Below, piece by piece: positions 18,628 to 27,360 of a stretch of 64,000 nt of DNA (position 1 is the stretch's first letter; each line of letters starts with the position of its first letter). A program made the position numbers and the translations under genes. The stretch is taken from NCBI RefSeq assembly GCF_000422425.1, contig NZ_AULT01000015.1, forward strand, positions 1 to 64,000. Direction: 5' to 3'. The stretch is from Oceanospirillum beijerinckii DSM 7166 (lineage in GTDB: Bacteria; Pseudomonadota; Gammaproteobacteria; Pseudomonadales; Halomonadaceae). The notes under the pieces were generated by a model. It searched no databases, was not told the DNA's origin, and was given only the letters and a program-made list of their open reading frames with translations.

Positions 18628-20655
18628 ATGAGTAAATTCACCAGCAGTGATGTCGTTCACAACAAGAGTGAAAATGCACCATTCAGTTCAGTCCTGGAAG
18701 CTAACCTGTCCCGTCGTTCTGTTGTTCGTGGTGGTATCATGAGTGCCGTTGCCATGCTGTCTGGCGTTGGTCTGACCGGCTGTTTAGGTGGCAGTAATAA
18801 CGATTCCGGTACGGCTGACAGTGATGTTGTTGAAAGCATTGCTCTGGCGTTTGAGTCCATTGCCGGTTCAAAGACTGATGCCTGTGTAGTAGCTGCCGGT
18901 TACACTGCGTCCGTACTGGCACCTTGGGGTACTCCACTGAATAACACGGCTGCTGACTGGAAGGATGATGGTACTAACACACCGACTGACCAGCTAAACA
19001 GCATGGGCATGCACCATGACGGTATGCGCTTCTTCCCCATTAACGGTAGCTCTGACGATGGACTACTGGTAGTAAATCACGAATATATTGACCAGAGTGC
19101 ACTGCATCCGAATGGCGCGACCACTGATGACGCGGGTAACCGCCCTGTTGATGAAGTACGTAAAGAGATCTACGCCCACGGCGTGGCGGTAGTCCGTATC
19201 CAGCGTACGAATGGTAACTGGCAGGTGGTTGATAGTGACCCGCTGAACCGTCGTTTTACTTCTGACAGCGTGATGGATATCTCGGGTCCTATGGCAGGCA
19301 CCAGCCACCTGATTACGCCATTCTCTCTGGATGGCACTCAGACCCGTGGTACCAACAACAATTGTGGTAACGGTTACACCCCTTGGGGCACTTACCTGAC
19401 CTGTGAAGAGAACTGGCCAAATATTTTTGTTCACGACGGCACTATGACTGAAGAGCAGGAGCGTATCGGCTTCCGCTCCAGCAGCCGTTACGGTTGGGAA
19501 ACCGCCGCAGGTGATGCGTCTGAAGTGGATGGTGAGTTTGCACGTTTCAACATCACGCCTACAGGTGTTGACGCGACACAAGATTACCGTAACGAAGGCA
19601 GCACCTTCGGTTATATCGTAGAGATCGACCCATTTGATACCTCTCGCCGGGCGGTGAAGCGTACTGCTCTGGGTCGCTTCCGTCACGAAGGCTGCTGGCC
19701 AGGTAAACTGGAAGAAGGCCAGCCGGTTGTTTTCTATTCCGGTGATGACTCTCGCTTCGAATATATCTACAAGTTTGTCTCCCGTGAGCTGTGGAATCCA
19801 GCGGATGCTAACCCAACGGATCGTTTGGCAACCGGCGCTAAATACATGGACGATGGCACCCTGTATGTCGCACGTTTTGATGCTGACGGCACCGGTGTAT
19901 GGCTGCCTCTGACAGTCAATACCGTAGCCTTGGACGGGCAGACGCTGGGTGAGAAGTTTGGTGATCTATCCGGTATTATCCTGAATACCCGTGGTGCTGC
20001 AGATGCCGTAGGTGCAACCCCGATGGATCGTCCTGAGTGGTGTGCCCTGAACCCGGTTGACGACAAGGTGTACTTCACTTTGACCAACAACACTAAGCGT
20101 GAAGAAGCCAATGCCGCTAACCCGCGTGTTGATAATCCATACGGTCATATCATCCGCTGGGATGAAAAAGCGGATATGACAGGCTTCGATTGGGAGATCT
20201 TTGTCTACGGTTCTAATGACTCGGCAGACGCCAATATCAACCGTTCAGGCCTGACCGCAATGAATGAATTTGCCAGCCCTGATGGCCTGGGTTTTGACAG
20301 CCGCGGCATCATGTGGATTCAGACCGATAACGGTTCTGATGTAGCCGACGACACCAACGACCAGATTCTGGCAGTTGTACCATCGACCGTTGTTGATACC
20401 GAAGGCAAGCAGACGGTAATCACTGCCGACAACCAAGAGATGCTGAAACGTTTCTTTGTTGGTCCGAATGGTTGTGAAGTAACCGGTATCACCTTTAGCC
20501 CAGATAACACAGCGATGTTTGTTAACATTCAGCATCCAGGCAACTGGCCGGTATCAGCAGATGCAACAGAAGTTACGCCAGAAGGCACTACACTGCGCCC
20601 ACGTGCCTCTACGGTTGTTATCCAGAAAGCAGACGGTGGTCCAATCGCTGTTTAA
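18628..20655 (+). CDS. phoX: PhoX-family alkaline phosphatase, Tat-exported lipoprotein
   Basis: A 675-residue exported phosphatase of the PhoX (DUF839) family, which uses Ca and Fe and releases phosphate from organic esters. The N-terminus carries a twin-arginine motif SRRSVVRG (about 30-37) and then LTGC, so the enzyme is probably Tat-exported and lipidated. Family signatures include LTCEENWPNIF and a late FNPD-like GPNGCEVTGITFSPD segment. It is monocistronic with a terminator 50 bp downstream. No PhoB site was recognised, so phosphate control is inferred from the family only. Confidence 0.9.
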   Translation: MSKFTSSDVVHNKSENAPFSSVLEANLSRRSVVRGGIMSAVAMLSGVGLTGCLGGSNNDSGTADSDVVESIALAFESIAGSKTDACVVAAGYTASVLAPWGTPLNNTAADWKDDGTNTPTDQLNSMGMHHDGMRFFPINGSSDDGLLVVNHEYIDQSALHPNGATTDDAGNRPVDEVRKEIYAHGVAVVRIQRTNGNWQVVDSDPLNRRFTSDSVMDISGPMAGTSHLITPFSLDGTQTRGTNNNCGNGYTPWGTYLTCEENWPNIFVHDGTMTEEQERIGFRSSSRYGWETAAGDASEVDGEFARFNITPTGVDATQDYRNEGSTFGYIVEIDPFDTSRRAVKRTALGRFRHEGCWPGKLEEGQPVVFYSGDDSRFEYIYKFVSRELWNPADANPTDRLATGAKYMDDGTLYVARFDADGTGVWLPLTVNTVALDGQTLGEKFGDLSGIILNTRGAADAVGATPMDRPEWCALNPVDDKVYFTLTNNTKREEANAANPRVDNPYGHIIRWDEKADMTGFDWEIFVYGSNDSADANINRSGLTAMNEFASPDGLGFDSRGIMWIQTDNGSDVADDTNDQILAVVPSTVVDTEGKQTVITADNQEMLKRFFVGPNGCEVTGITFSPDNTAMFVNIQHPGNWPVSADATEVTPEGTTLRPRASTVVIQKADGGPIAV

Positions 20656-20703
20656 GCGACTGAAGCTCAGCGTTTAGTCTGAATGTTGAGATAGTGAGAC
20701 ACC

Positions 20704-20733
20704 AAAACCGGAGCCAATAGGTTCCGGTTTTTC
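20704..20733 (+). terminator. Rho-independent terminator after phoX
   Basis: AAAACCGGA (20704-20712), 9-nt loop, TTCCGGTTTTT (20722-20732). Confidence 0.8.
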
Positions 20734-20833
20734 TGTCTGCAGAAAATGCAGAAATGAAGGCTGTCTACTTTAAATGCTTTCCACTTTTAATGCTTTTTAT
20801 TATAGGGTTAACGTTATTACAGGGTTAACGGCT

Positions 20834-21844
20834 TTATGATGAGTGATCTGACAGTAAAGCTGAGCGTTCAGGCTGGCAGCACTCAAAATCCAGTAACAGC
20901 GCTTGTTTTATCCTGGTCCAACTTTGCTCAACCTCTTTCACCTCTTCCAGAATCCAGGTCTGTAACTGTTGTAGCTTGGGGCGTTTAAAGTGATGTTCGG
21001 GGGCTACCAGATAATAGGCGTAATCTGATAGCCAGTAATAAGGTAGAGGACACACCAGTTGTCCCGATTCGATCAGTTGATAGGCTAGACTGAAGCGTAC
21101 CAGGGACAGGCCCTGACCGGATAAAATTGCGTCTACCAGCATGGTAGCATCGGTAATCAAAAGGACAGAGTGAATCCCCTTAGTCAAACCCGCTTTCTTT
21201 GTAAATGCTTGCCAGACCTCCTCTTGATCCAAAGCATTATCTGCCAAGATAGGCATATCCCCCAAGTTGGGTTGGCCGAGATCATACTGCTCTAATAGTT
21301 TGGGTGAACAAACCGGTAACAGATAGTCATCAAGCAAAAACTCCGCCTGCAGATCAGGATATTGACCCAAACCAAAACGAACCGCGACATCAACATCACC
21401 ACTGTCAAAGGTTTCCAGGGTTATTTTTGGATTAATGCTGATACTGAGATCTGGGTGCTGGCGCTGAAAAGCTCCCAGCCTGGGGACCAGCCAGCGCCCC
21501 GCAAAAGAGGGCAAACAACTGATTACCAAGTGCTGTGGGTTGGGGTCATCCATTAAACGGGTCACGCCCTTATCCAGCAAATCAAAGGCCTGTAAGGCAT
21601 AAGGCAATAACAGTTGCCCGGATGGGGTCAGTCTGACTTCCCGATTAAGACGAATAAACAGCTTTTGTCCCAGATGTTCCTCTAACAGCCTTATCTGTTG
21701 ACTGACCGCAGCCTGCGTAACAAACAGTTGTTCGGCTGCCAGCTTAAAACTTTCCAACTGAGCCGCTACCGCAAATACCCGTAGTGCTTTGAGTGGTGGT
21801 AAACGGCTGGAGCTGGCACTTAAGGGATTAAAACTCTGGCTCAT
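20834..21844 (-). CDS. LysR-family transcriptional regulator (GcvA-like)
   Basis: A 336-residue regulator with an N-terminal winged helix-turn-helix (about 15-75: LKALRVFAVAAQLESFKLAA then QAAVSQQIRLLEEHLG) and a C-terminal ligand domain. The phrase LPSFAGRWLVPRLG is characteristic of the GcvA/AmpR branch. It is divergent from the DUF1127 gene, a common arrangement for GcvA-like regulators. An inverted repeat TTAAGATT-N17-AATCTTAA lies in the shared intergenic region (21951-21983) and may be its operator. The C-terminal tail after about residue 305 is longer than usual. Confidence 0.88.
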   Translation of the reverse strand: MSQSFNPLSASSSRLPPLKALRVFAVAAQLESFKLAAEQLFVTQAAVSQQIRLLEEHLGQKLFIRLNREVRLTPSGQLLLPYALQAFDLLDKGVTRLMDDPNPQHLVISCLPSFAGRWLVPRLGAFQRQHPDLSISINPKITLETFDSGDVDVAVRFGLGQYPDLQAEFLLDDYLLPVCSPKLLEQYDLGQPNLGDMPILADNALDQEEVWQAFTKKAGLTKGIHSVLLITDATMLVDAILSGQGLSLVRFSLAYQLIESGQLVCPLPYYWLSDYAYYLVAPEHHFKRPKLQQLQTWILEEVKEVEQSWTRIKQALLLDFECCQPERSALLSDHSS

Positions 21845-21950
21845 GGCTGTCCTCTATATCTATATCGGTCCTATATCGATTTGCCTTTGCTATTTGCCTA
21901 TTTGTCATTTGGTTTCAAATACATGGTGTGATGAACTTCAGTAGACTTAG

Positions 21951-21983
21951 TTAAGATTGCCTTTTCAATTAATAAAATCTTAA
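21951..21983. promoter_or_regulatory. Inverted repeat between divergent LysR and DUF1127 genes
   Basis: TTAAGATT (21951-21958) and AATCTTAA (21976-21983) are exact 8-bp arms 17 bp apart. The location suits a LysR binding site; the motif also has the AT-rich T-rich/A-rich arms expected of such sites. Confidence 0.5.
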
Positions 21984-22069
21984 GTGAAAGGAAAAAATAC
22001 TCGTTTGTTAGTATACGCGCTTTTCTCCATTATTAGACCCACAAACAGGCAAATTAACGGGTAAGAGCA

Positions 22070-22339
22070 ATGAACATACAAACTTGTGGAGTGATGAGTA
22101 CGCAGTGTCAAGCTCAGTCAGGCTTAGATAATAAGCAAGAAAAATTAATGCGAGCTAACTGTCTGGATCAACAAACAGCGGGTAAACTACAGCAGGTAAT
22201 CGCGGTACTAAAGCGCTGGAAAGAAAATCATCATACCCGTCAGCAATTACGTCATATGGATGAACACCTGCTGAAGGATATTGGCATCTCCCGAGCGGAT
22301 ATGATTGAAGAAGCCAGTAAGCGTTTCTGGCAGGATTAA
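22070..22339 (+). CDS. DUF1127 small basic protein
   Basis: An 89-residue protein. Its C-terminal half (RWKENHHTRQQLRHMDEHLLKDIGISRADMIEEASKRFW, cited here only as LRHMDEHLLKDIGISRADM) is the DUF1127/YjiS domain. Members of this family are small, often stress-regulated proteins; some contribute to RNA or phosphate metabolism, but no general function is fixed. In-frame ATGs at 22094 and 22148 are alternative starts since the site before 22070 is weak. It is divergent from a GcvA-like regulator that may control it. Confidence 0.75.
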   Translation: MNIQTCGVMSTQCQAQSGLDNKQEKLMRANCLDQQTAGKLQQVIAVLKRWKENHHTRQQLRHMDEHLLKDIGISRADMIEEASKRFWQD

Positions 22340-22343
22340 TCGC

Positions 22344-22370
22344 AGCATGCTTGAAACTCTGAAGCATGCC
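22344..22370 (+). terminator. Hairpin after the DUF1127 gene
   Basis: GCATGCTT and AAGCATGC form an 8-bp stem about 5-30 bp after the stop; no T-run follows, so termination is uncertain. Confidence 0.4.
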
Positions 22371-22404
22371 TGGCGGCTTGTCCCAACAGGATACTTCTAC
22401 TAAC

Positions 22405-22498
22405 TAAGCACCCGAACATAAATATTCCGATATTTTTCGGCCGAAGCGGCCGGAAAATACAGGCTTTATGCTGGGAAAAGTACTGTATGCCTACTTAT
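22405..22498. repeat. 94-bp palindromic interspersed repeat, copy A
   Basis: This unit recurs at 24527-24620 with three mismatches. Its centre is a long hairpin: arms ATTTTTCGGCC and GGCCGGAAAAT around GAAGC. It looks like a REP/MITE-type element. Copy A sits in the leader of the NIPSNAP gene. Confidence 0.85.
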
Positions 22499-22570
22499 CC
22501 TGCAAACTACCGCTACTCAATTTACCTGGCGCAGCTAACTGCACTTAGACGTAAAAATAAGGAAATAATC

Positions 22571-22882
22571 ATGGTGACCTGCTACCTGAAATATGTAATC
22601 GATCCCTACAAATTGGCGGAATTTGAACATTATGCGAAGTTATGGATTCCTCTGGTTAATAAATTTGGTGGTCAACACCATGGCTATTTTCTACCTTCGG
22701 AAGGGGTAAACAATATTGCGCTGGCACTGTTTACCTTTCCATCACTGGCCGCTTATGAACAATATCGCCAGGACTCAATGTTAGATGAGGCGTGCATTGC
22801 CGCGTTTAAATATGCTGAAGAAACCCGTTGTATCCTCAGTTATGAGCGTAGTTTCTTCCGTCCTGAATTTGGAGACAGTTAA
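22571..22882 (+). CDS. NIPSNAP-family protein
   Basis: A 103-residue protein beginning MVTCYLKYVIDP with the typical dimeric ferredoxin-like fold pattern of NIPSNAP domains (KLAEFEHYAKLWIPLVNKFGGQHHGYFLP, cited in part). The function of bacterial members is unknown. The ATG at 22571 has AAGGAAA upstream; a longer in-frame start at 22487 lies within the palindromic repeat and is unlikely. It is convergent with the ArsR-type gene downstream. Confidence 0.75.
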   Translation: MVTCYLKYVIDPYKLAEFEHYAKLWIPLVNKFGGQHHGYFLPSEGVNNIALALFTFPSLAAYEQYRQDSMLDEACIAAFKYAEETRCILSYERSFFRPEFGDS

Positions 22883-23005
22883 CACCCTGGTTAGAGGGGC
22901 TAGTGTTAGATCTGCGCCTAAAAGAGAAAACAAATGTTACCCAGTTTCGGATAATAAATGTCATTCGGATTGGGTAAGTAACGTAAGGTATGAACAGGTA
23001 TGATG

Positions 23006-23032
23006 CAGGCCCGACCAAGATGGTTGGGCCTG
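23006..23032. terminator. Hairpin between convergent NIPSNAP and ArsR genes
   Basis: CAGGCCCGACC (23006-23016), AAGAT loop, GGTTGGGCCTG (23022-23032). A strong stem with one wobble pair. The T-run is poor on both strands. Confidence 0.5.
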
Positions 23033-23042
23033 AAGAGAAAGA

Positions 23043-23348
23043 TTAGGGCTCCGGTGCGTAATCTCCATTAACGCGACATTCTTCTTTCATAAAGTCCAGC
23101 AGGCTATCCAATACATCGTATTGGGGGACACAATATAAAGTGCGGCCTTCGCGACGTTGTTGGACCAGGCCAACGGATACTAAACGGGTGATATGGTGGG
23201 ATAGCGTTGAGCCGGGCACGCCTAAAGCGGCCTGAATCTCACCGACAGGCACTCCCTGTTTACCGCCTTTTACCAGATGACGAAAAACCTGTAAGCGGGT
23301 GGTATGCCCTAACTCTGCTAAACGTTTGGCTACTACTTCAACTTCCAT
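23043..23348 (-). CDS. ArsR-family helix-turn-helix regulator
   Basis: A 101-residue winged-helix protein: RLAELGHTTRLQVFRHLVKGG and VPGSTLSHHITRLVSVGLVQQRREGRTLYCV are the DNA-binding helices and wing, cited in part. It lacks the CVC metal site of arsenic sensors. One Cys lies near the C-terminus (KEECRVN). No efflux gene or other clear target is adjacent, so the signal is unknown. Confidence 0.85.
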   Translation of the reverse strand: MEVEVVAKRLAELGHTTRLQVFRHLVKGGKQGVPVGEIQAALGVPGSTLSHHITRLVSVGLVQQRREGRTLYCVPQYDVLDSLLDFMKEECRVNGDYAPEP

Positions 23349-23535
23349 TATTGCCTCTCAACAACAGATCCTTTTGAAAATACTGCCAGTCTAATTGAAT
23401 CCCTTGGACAGAGCAAAACTGACCGCTCTTATTCATTTCCACTTCAATGGAATTAGTGGCTCTGCAACAAAGGCGATATCATTACCGACGGTATTTGACG
23501 GCTTGAGTGCCATAAGAGAGGCCAGATACTGTATT

Positions 23536-24513
23536 TTAAGCAGGGCCTGTTTCCGTTACTAATAACTGACTGATTTGCTCCCTGAGCCAACGTCGTAATG
23601 GATCTTCATGGCTGCGTTGGTGCCAAACCTGCTGCATATGCACTGTTTCCAGCTCCAGAGGGCAGGGGTGGTGCTCCAGATCAGGATTGATACGTATGGC
23701 CTGCTCTGCCACAGAACGCAGGCAGGTCAGTAGAGTTTGGGTCCCGGGAATCACCAACGCTGGCGAGTGAAAGCTGGTCAAACCGGCAATCACTTTTCGG
23801 GTTTGATTCATGGCAGCCAGTTTCTGATCGATACTGCTACTCAGGTCGCCTGAAAAAGTGATCATCAAGTGATCGCAAGCCAGATAGTTTTCCAGTGTCA
23901 GGCTGCCCTTGGTAAAAGGGTTGTCCTTACAAGCCAGCACGACAAACTCATCCTGATACAGGGTTTGCTGATAGAAACCATCGGGAATCTCACCAAAATA
24001 GCCTGCAATCGCCAGATCACACTGCCCCCGCTCCATCTCTGCTTTAGGCAATGGTCCCTGTAAATTACGAGTCACCAACTGTACTTTGGGAGCTTGCTCA
24101 CGAATGATGGGAATCAGTTTAGGCAGTAATAGAGACTCAATATAGTCGGTGGAGAAGATCTGAAAACGATCTGAGCGATTGAGAAAATTATCTCCTTCAC
24201 ACTGATCATAAAAGCCTCGAATACCTGCCAGTAGATTGCTGACGATAGGAGCCAGTTCATGAGCCCTTGGCGTGGGCGTTAACCCTCGTGAGACACGGAC
24301 AAACAGCTCATCACCCAGCTCATCTCTCAGTTTGTTAAGCCTATGGCTGATTGCAGGCTGACTCAGAGCCATACGCTCGGCGGCCGCAGATACACTCTGC
24401 TCCTGATACAACACATGAAATAGCAGCAGCAGATTAAGGTCTTTATTTCTGATATTCAAAATAGGAGTCCATGTTCTGAGAGTTGAGGTATATTTCCTAC
24501 TCAAGCTAATCAT
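23536..24513 (-). CDS. LysR-family transcriptional regulator
   Basis: A regulator of up to 325 residues. The DNA-binding domain begins at RNKDLNLLLLFHVLYQEQS, the start pattern of the NodD/LeuO/PnbR-like branch, followed by SQPAISHRLNKLRDELGDELFVR. Most relatives begin just before DLNLL, so the TTG at 24459 could be the true start rather than the ATG at 24513. The ligand domain covers about residues 105-310. The gene is followed by no obvious operon partner, and copy B of the 94-bp repeat lies 14 bp upstream of the ATG. Confidence 0.82.
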   Translation of the reverse strand: MISLSRKYTSTLRTWTPILNIRNKDLNLLLLFHVLYQEQSVSAAAERMALSQPAISHRLNKLRDELGDELFVRVSRGLTPTPRAHELAPIVSNLLAGIRGFYDQCEGDNFLNRSDRFQIFSTDYIESLLLPKLIPIIREQAPKVQLVTRNLQGPLPKAEMERGQCDLAIAGYFGEIPDGFYQQTLYQDEFVVLACKDNPFTKGSLTLENYLACDHLMITFSGDLSSSIDQKLAAMNQTRKVIAGLTSFHSPALVIPGTQTLLTCLRSVAEQAIRINPDLEHHPCPLELETVHMQQVWHQRSHEDPLRRWLREQISQLLVTETGPA

Positions 24514-24526
24514 TTTTAGCGGATGG

Positions 24527-24620
24527 TAAGCACCCGAACATAAATATTCCGATATTTTCCGGCCGAAGCGGCCGGAAAATACGGGCTTTATGCAGGGAAA
24601 AGTACTGTATGCCTACTTAT
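24527..24620. repeat. 94-bp palindromic interspersed repeat, copy B
   Basis: Same orientation as copy A at 22405-22498, 3 mismatches in 94 positions. The core hairpin is a perfect 12-bp stem (TATTTTCCGGCC / GGCCGGAAAATA) around GAAGC. The two copies bracket the NIPSNAP, ArsR and LysR genes. Confidence 0.85.
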
Positions 24621-24811
24621 TGAGGGTATTTGTATTAGTGCTCGCTTGTGATGTAAAAATACTGCTGAGTGCCTGCGCCATAAGTCAGTGCCTTTAATTA
24701 GACTTACTTATGGCTTTAGCATTGACTGTGCCGGTGAGCTGTTGCTGAGCCAGTGCTTTCGGGGGCTAAAACAAGCAATGGTTGGCGGAGAAAAAATATT
24801 AGGAGAAAAAG

Positions 24812-25093
24812 TTAGTCGTTACGGTAAATGGTTTCGATCAAATGGAAACCGAATTTGGTTTTTACCGGGCCGTGTACTGTCAGAATAGGCTTAGTAAACA
24901 CAACGTTATCAAACTGACGCACCATAGCTCCACGACGAAATTCACCAAGGTCACCCCCTTTTTTACCCGATGGACACTGGGAATGTTGACGGGCCAGTTT
25001 GGCAAAGTCAGCACCTACGGCCAGTTTTTTCTTCAGGCGTTCCGCTTCTTCACGGGTTTTAACCAGAATATGTCGTGCGCAGGCAGTGGCCAT
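24812..25093 (-). CDS. ppiC: Peptidyl-prolyl cis-trans isomerase C (parvulin)
   Basis: A 93-residue single-domain cytoplasmic parvulin, close in size to E. coli PpiC. The domain spans the entire chain: ARHILVKTREEAERL, ADFAKLARQHSQCPSGKKGGDLG, and FGFHLIETI at the end. It accelerates proline isomerisation during folding. It is transcribed after azoR but separated from it by a terminator, so it probably has its own promoter. Confidence 0.93.
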   Translation of the reverse strand: MATACARHILVKTREEAERLKKKLAVGADFAKLARQHSQCPSGKKGGDLGEFRRGAMVRQFDNVVFTKPILTVHGPVKTKFGFHLIETIYRND

Positions 25094-25241
25094 GGTGTGG
25101 GTCCTCTTTCATGTGACAAAGGCAGTAAATATAGAGAATTTATTTGGCTATAGCGTTTACCGCATTTAAATCGAGGCGGCATTATACACAGCATAGGTAT
25201 AAAAGGGAGTGGCAAGGTGATCCTGTGGTCGAGATGCAGAG

Positions 25242-25272
25242 AAAAAACTGTGCCGCCGGAGCAGGCGGCACA
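25242..25272 (-). terminator. Rho-independent terminator of azoR
   Basis: On the minus strand TGTGCCGCC-TGCTCC-GGCGGCACA is followed by GTTTTTT. It ends the azoR message. Confidence 0.85.
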
Positions 25273-25369
25273 GTGACAAATCTTGCCGTTATCTGACCAA
25301 ATCAGGGGATGGTTGGTTCAGAATGCATGCTGTTTATATGGGAGGGCTTCAGTGAGTGTACTGACGAAA

Positions 25370-25975
25370 TCAGGCGCTGATCAGTTCGTTCAGTGCGGCA
25401 TGAGCTTCATTCACTGCTTCTTCACCTTTGGCAACCCCCGCCGCTTCTACCTGACGGATATCCTGCAGACCGATAAAATTCAGTGCCACTTTCAGGTAGG
25501 TGTTCTGGTGGTTCAGGAAAGCAATCGGTGTGTGCTCTCGATAGTCACCACCACTGGCGCTCAGGACATAAACCGGGCGATCCTTCAGCAGACCTTGTGG
25601 GCCATTTTCGGTATAGGCGAATGTTTCTCCCACACGGGCTACCTGATCAATCCAGGTTTTCAGGCCTGAGGTGATGCTGAAGTTGTGCATCGGTGAGCCA
25701 ATAACGATTGCATCCGCTGCTCTCAGTTCAGCAATCAGTTCATCGGAAACCTTAACCGCTGCATTTTGAGCTTCTGAGCGTTGGTCTGCTGGTGTGTAAA
25801 AGGCACCAATGGTTTCTTCAGTCAGGTGTGGTGGCGGGTTGATGCCTACATCACGGTAGATTACTTCACCCTCTGGATTGTCGCTCTGCCATTTCTCTGT
25901 AAAAGCATTGGTCAGGTTGCGGGTGATGGATTGCTCACGTTTTGGACTGGAGTTGATTACTAATAGTTTAGCCAT
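25370..25975 (-). CDS. azoR: FMN-dependent NADH-azoreductase
   Basis: A 201-residue flavodoxin-like quinone/azo reductase. MAKLLVINSSPKREQSIT is the FMN-phosphate loop and GSPMHNFSITSGLKTWIDQV the second flavin/active-site segment of the AzoR family. The enzyme reduces quinones and azo dyes by two electrons using NADH and is linked to thiol or electrophile stress. The start at 25975 is preferred over an in-frame ATG at 25996. It is divergent from a LysR gene with a palindrome between them. Confidence 0.92.
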   Translation of the reverse strand: MAKLLVINSSPKREQSITRNLTNAFTEKWQSDNPEGEVIYRDVGINPPPHLTEETIGAFYTPADQRSEAQNAAVKVSDELIAELRAADAIVIGSPMHNFSITSGLKTWIDQVARVGETFAYTENGPQGLLKDRPVYVLSASGGDYREHTPIAFLNHQNTYLKVALNFIGLQDIRQVEAAGVAKGEEAVNEAHAALNELISA

Positions 25976-26060
25976 TGTTCTTTCCTCAAAACTCATTGCG
26001 TTGTGCGATTAATGGCTAGTTTATAGAGATAAAAAAGAAAGAAAATTGCATTTAATCGTG

Positions 26061-26080
26061 CTATTTTTTCTAAAAAATAG
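26061..26080. promoter_or_regulatory. Palindrome between azoR and the divergent LysR gene
   Basis: CTATTTTTT-CT-AAAAAATAG is a perfect inverted repeat with 9-bp arms, 86 bp from the azoR start and 25 bp before the LysR start. It is a plausible autoregulatory LysR operator. Confidence 0.5.
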
Positions 26081-26104
26081 AATGGTTTGAGAGAGTAGGC
26101 TGAT

Positions 26105-27103
26105 ATGGCAGGGCATAAAACAACGTTGGAGCAGTGGCGTATTCTTCAGGCTGTAGTGGATCATGGGGGTTATGCTCAAGCGGCAGAGGCGCTGTTTCGC
26201 AGTCAATCATCGCTCAACCATGCGGTAAAAAAGATGGAGAGCCAGCTAGGTGTGCAGCTGCTGGAAGTGAAAGGGCGCAAAGCGTTTTTAACGGAAGCGG
26301 GTGAGGCGTTATTGCGTCGTTCCCGGGTACTGACTGAGACCGCCAGTGAGTTAGAAAAGCTGGCTGAGAATATCGATATGGGCTGGGAGCCACAACTGAC
26401 CCTGGCAGTCGAGGCTATTTATCCCAGAGATTTGTTATTTAAAGCGCTGGCGAGCTTTTATCCCGAGAGCCGGGGAACCCGTATTCGTATTATCGATAGT
26501 GTGTTAACCGGTACTGATGAACATATTCTGGCACAGAGTGCTGATCTGGCCGTTGCGGGCACTGTGCCTAAGGGGCATACCGGTGAAACGCTGGGGCAGA
26601 TTGAGTTTGTGATGGTGGTGCATAAAAGCCATGAGCTGGCTCTGGATTCGCGTTTAAGTTTGCAACCCTTAAGAGAAGAGCAGATCGAAGGGAAAAGCTC
26701 GGATGAGATCTATCTCGGTGCCGTGGCAGATCGACAACAGAGTCAACCGAGTCATAAAGTGACGGTGCAGGAGTTGATGAACCAACTTCAGATCGTCATT
26801 AAAGATAGCGGTCAAAAGCCCGACAACAACCGGGGGTGGTTAAGAGCTGAACAGCGTTGGACCGTAGATAGTTTTGAGCGTGCCAAACAGATCCTGAAGC
26901 GAGGACTGGGTTTCTGTTGGTTGCCTCGCCATGAGATAGTAGATGAGATTGCCAGTGGCGAATTTGTAGTGATTGATATCAGCTATTCGTCGGAGCGTTA
27001 TGTTGGTGTTAATCTGGTGGTGCCCAATCCCGATTTATTAGGCCCGGGAGGGCGACGTTTGTATGAAATTTTGCTCCAGGAGGGGCAAATAGCACAGGCG
27101 TGA
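26105..27103 (+). CDS. LysR-family regulator, likely of azoR
   Basis: A 332-residue LysR regulator with helix-turn-helix at about 8-65 (QWRILQAVVDHGGYAQAAEALFRSQSSLNHAVKKME, cited by its halves QWRILQAVVDHGG and QSSLNHAVKKME) and a ligand domain from about 95. It is divergent from azoR, the usual layout of LysR regulators and their redox targets. An insert around residues 185-245 (SQPSHKVTVQELMNQLQ...KPDNNRGWLRAEQR) is longer than usual. Confidence 0.85.
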   Translation: MAGHKTTLEQWRILQAVVDHGGYAQAAEALFRSQSSLNHAVKKMESQLGVQLLEVKGRKAFLTEAGEALLRRSRVLTETASELEKLAENIDMGWEPQLTLAVEAIYPRDLLFKALASFYPESRGTRIRIIDSVLTGTDEHILAQSADLAVAGTVPKGHTGETLGQIEFVMVVHKSHELALDSRLSLQPLREEQIEGKSSDEIYLGAVADRQQSQPSHKVTVQELMNQLQIVIKDSGQKPDNNRGWLRAEQRWTVDSFERAKQILKRGLGFCWLPRHEIVDEIASGEFVVIDISYSSERYVGVNLVVPNPDLLGPGGRRLYEILLQEGQIAQA

Positions 27104-27360
27104 GGTGATATGTGTGGTGGTTGGGTGGTAGATCATTGCCGCGAGATAATAGCAGAGCTGGTTTTTATACTTGCCTGTTATTTATGGTGATTTGCCGTAT
27201 ATCTCGATATTAGCCTCAGCTATAATGCTTAAAGCACTGAAACGAAAAGTTCGCTATAAACGATGCTTTCATCCTCCAGAAGGAGGGGCTGAGTCCATCA
27301 TGTGTCACTGAGAGCGTTTTTTGTTTGGGGATGTAAAATGGATAGATTAAGGAGTATACA

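Noticed and set aside
22405-24620. Composite transposon formed by the two 94-bp repeats
   Set aside because: The repeats are in direct orientation without terminal structure, transposase or target duplication; the genes between them are ordinary regulators.
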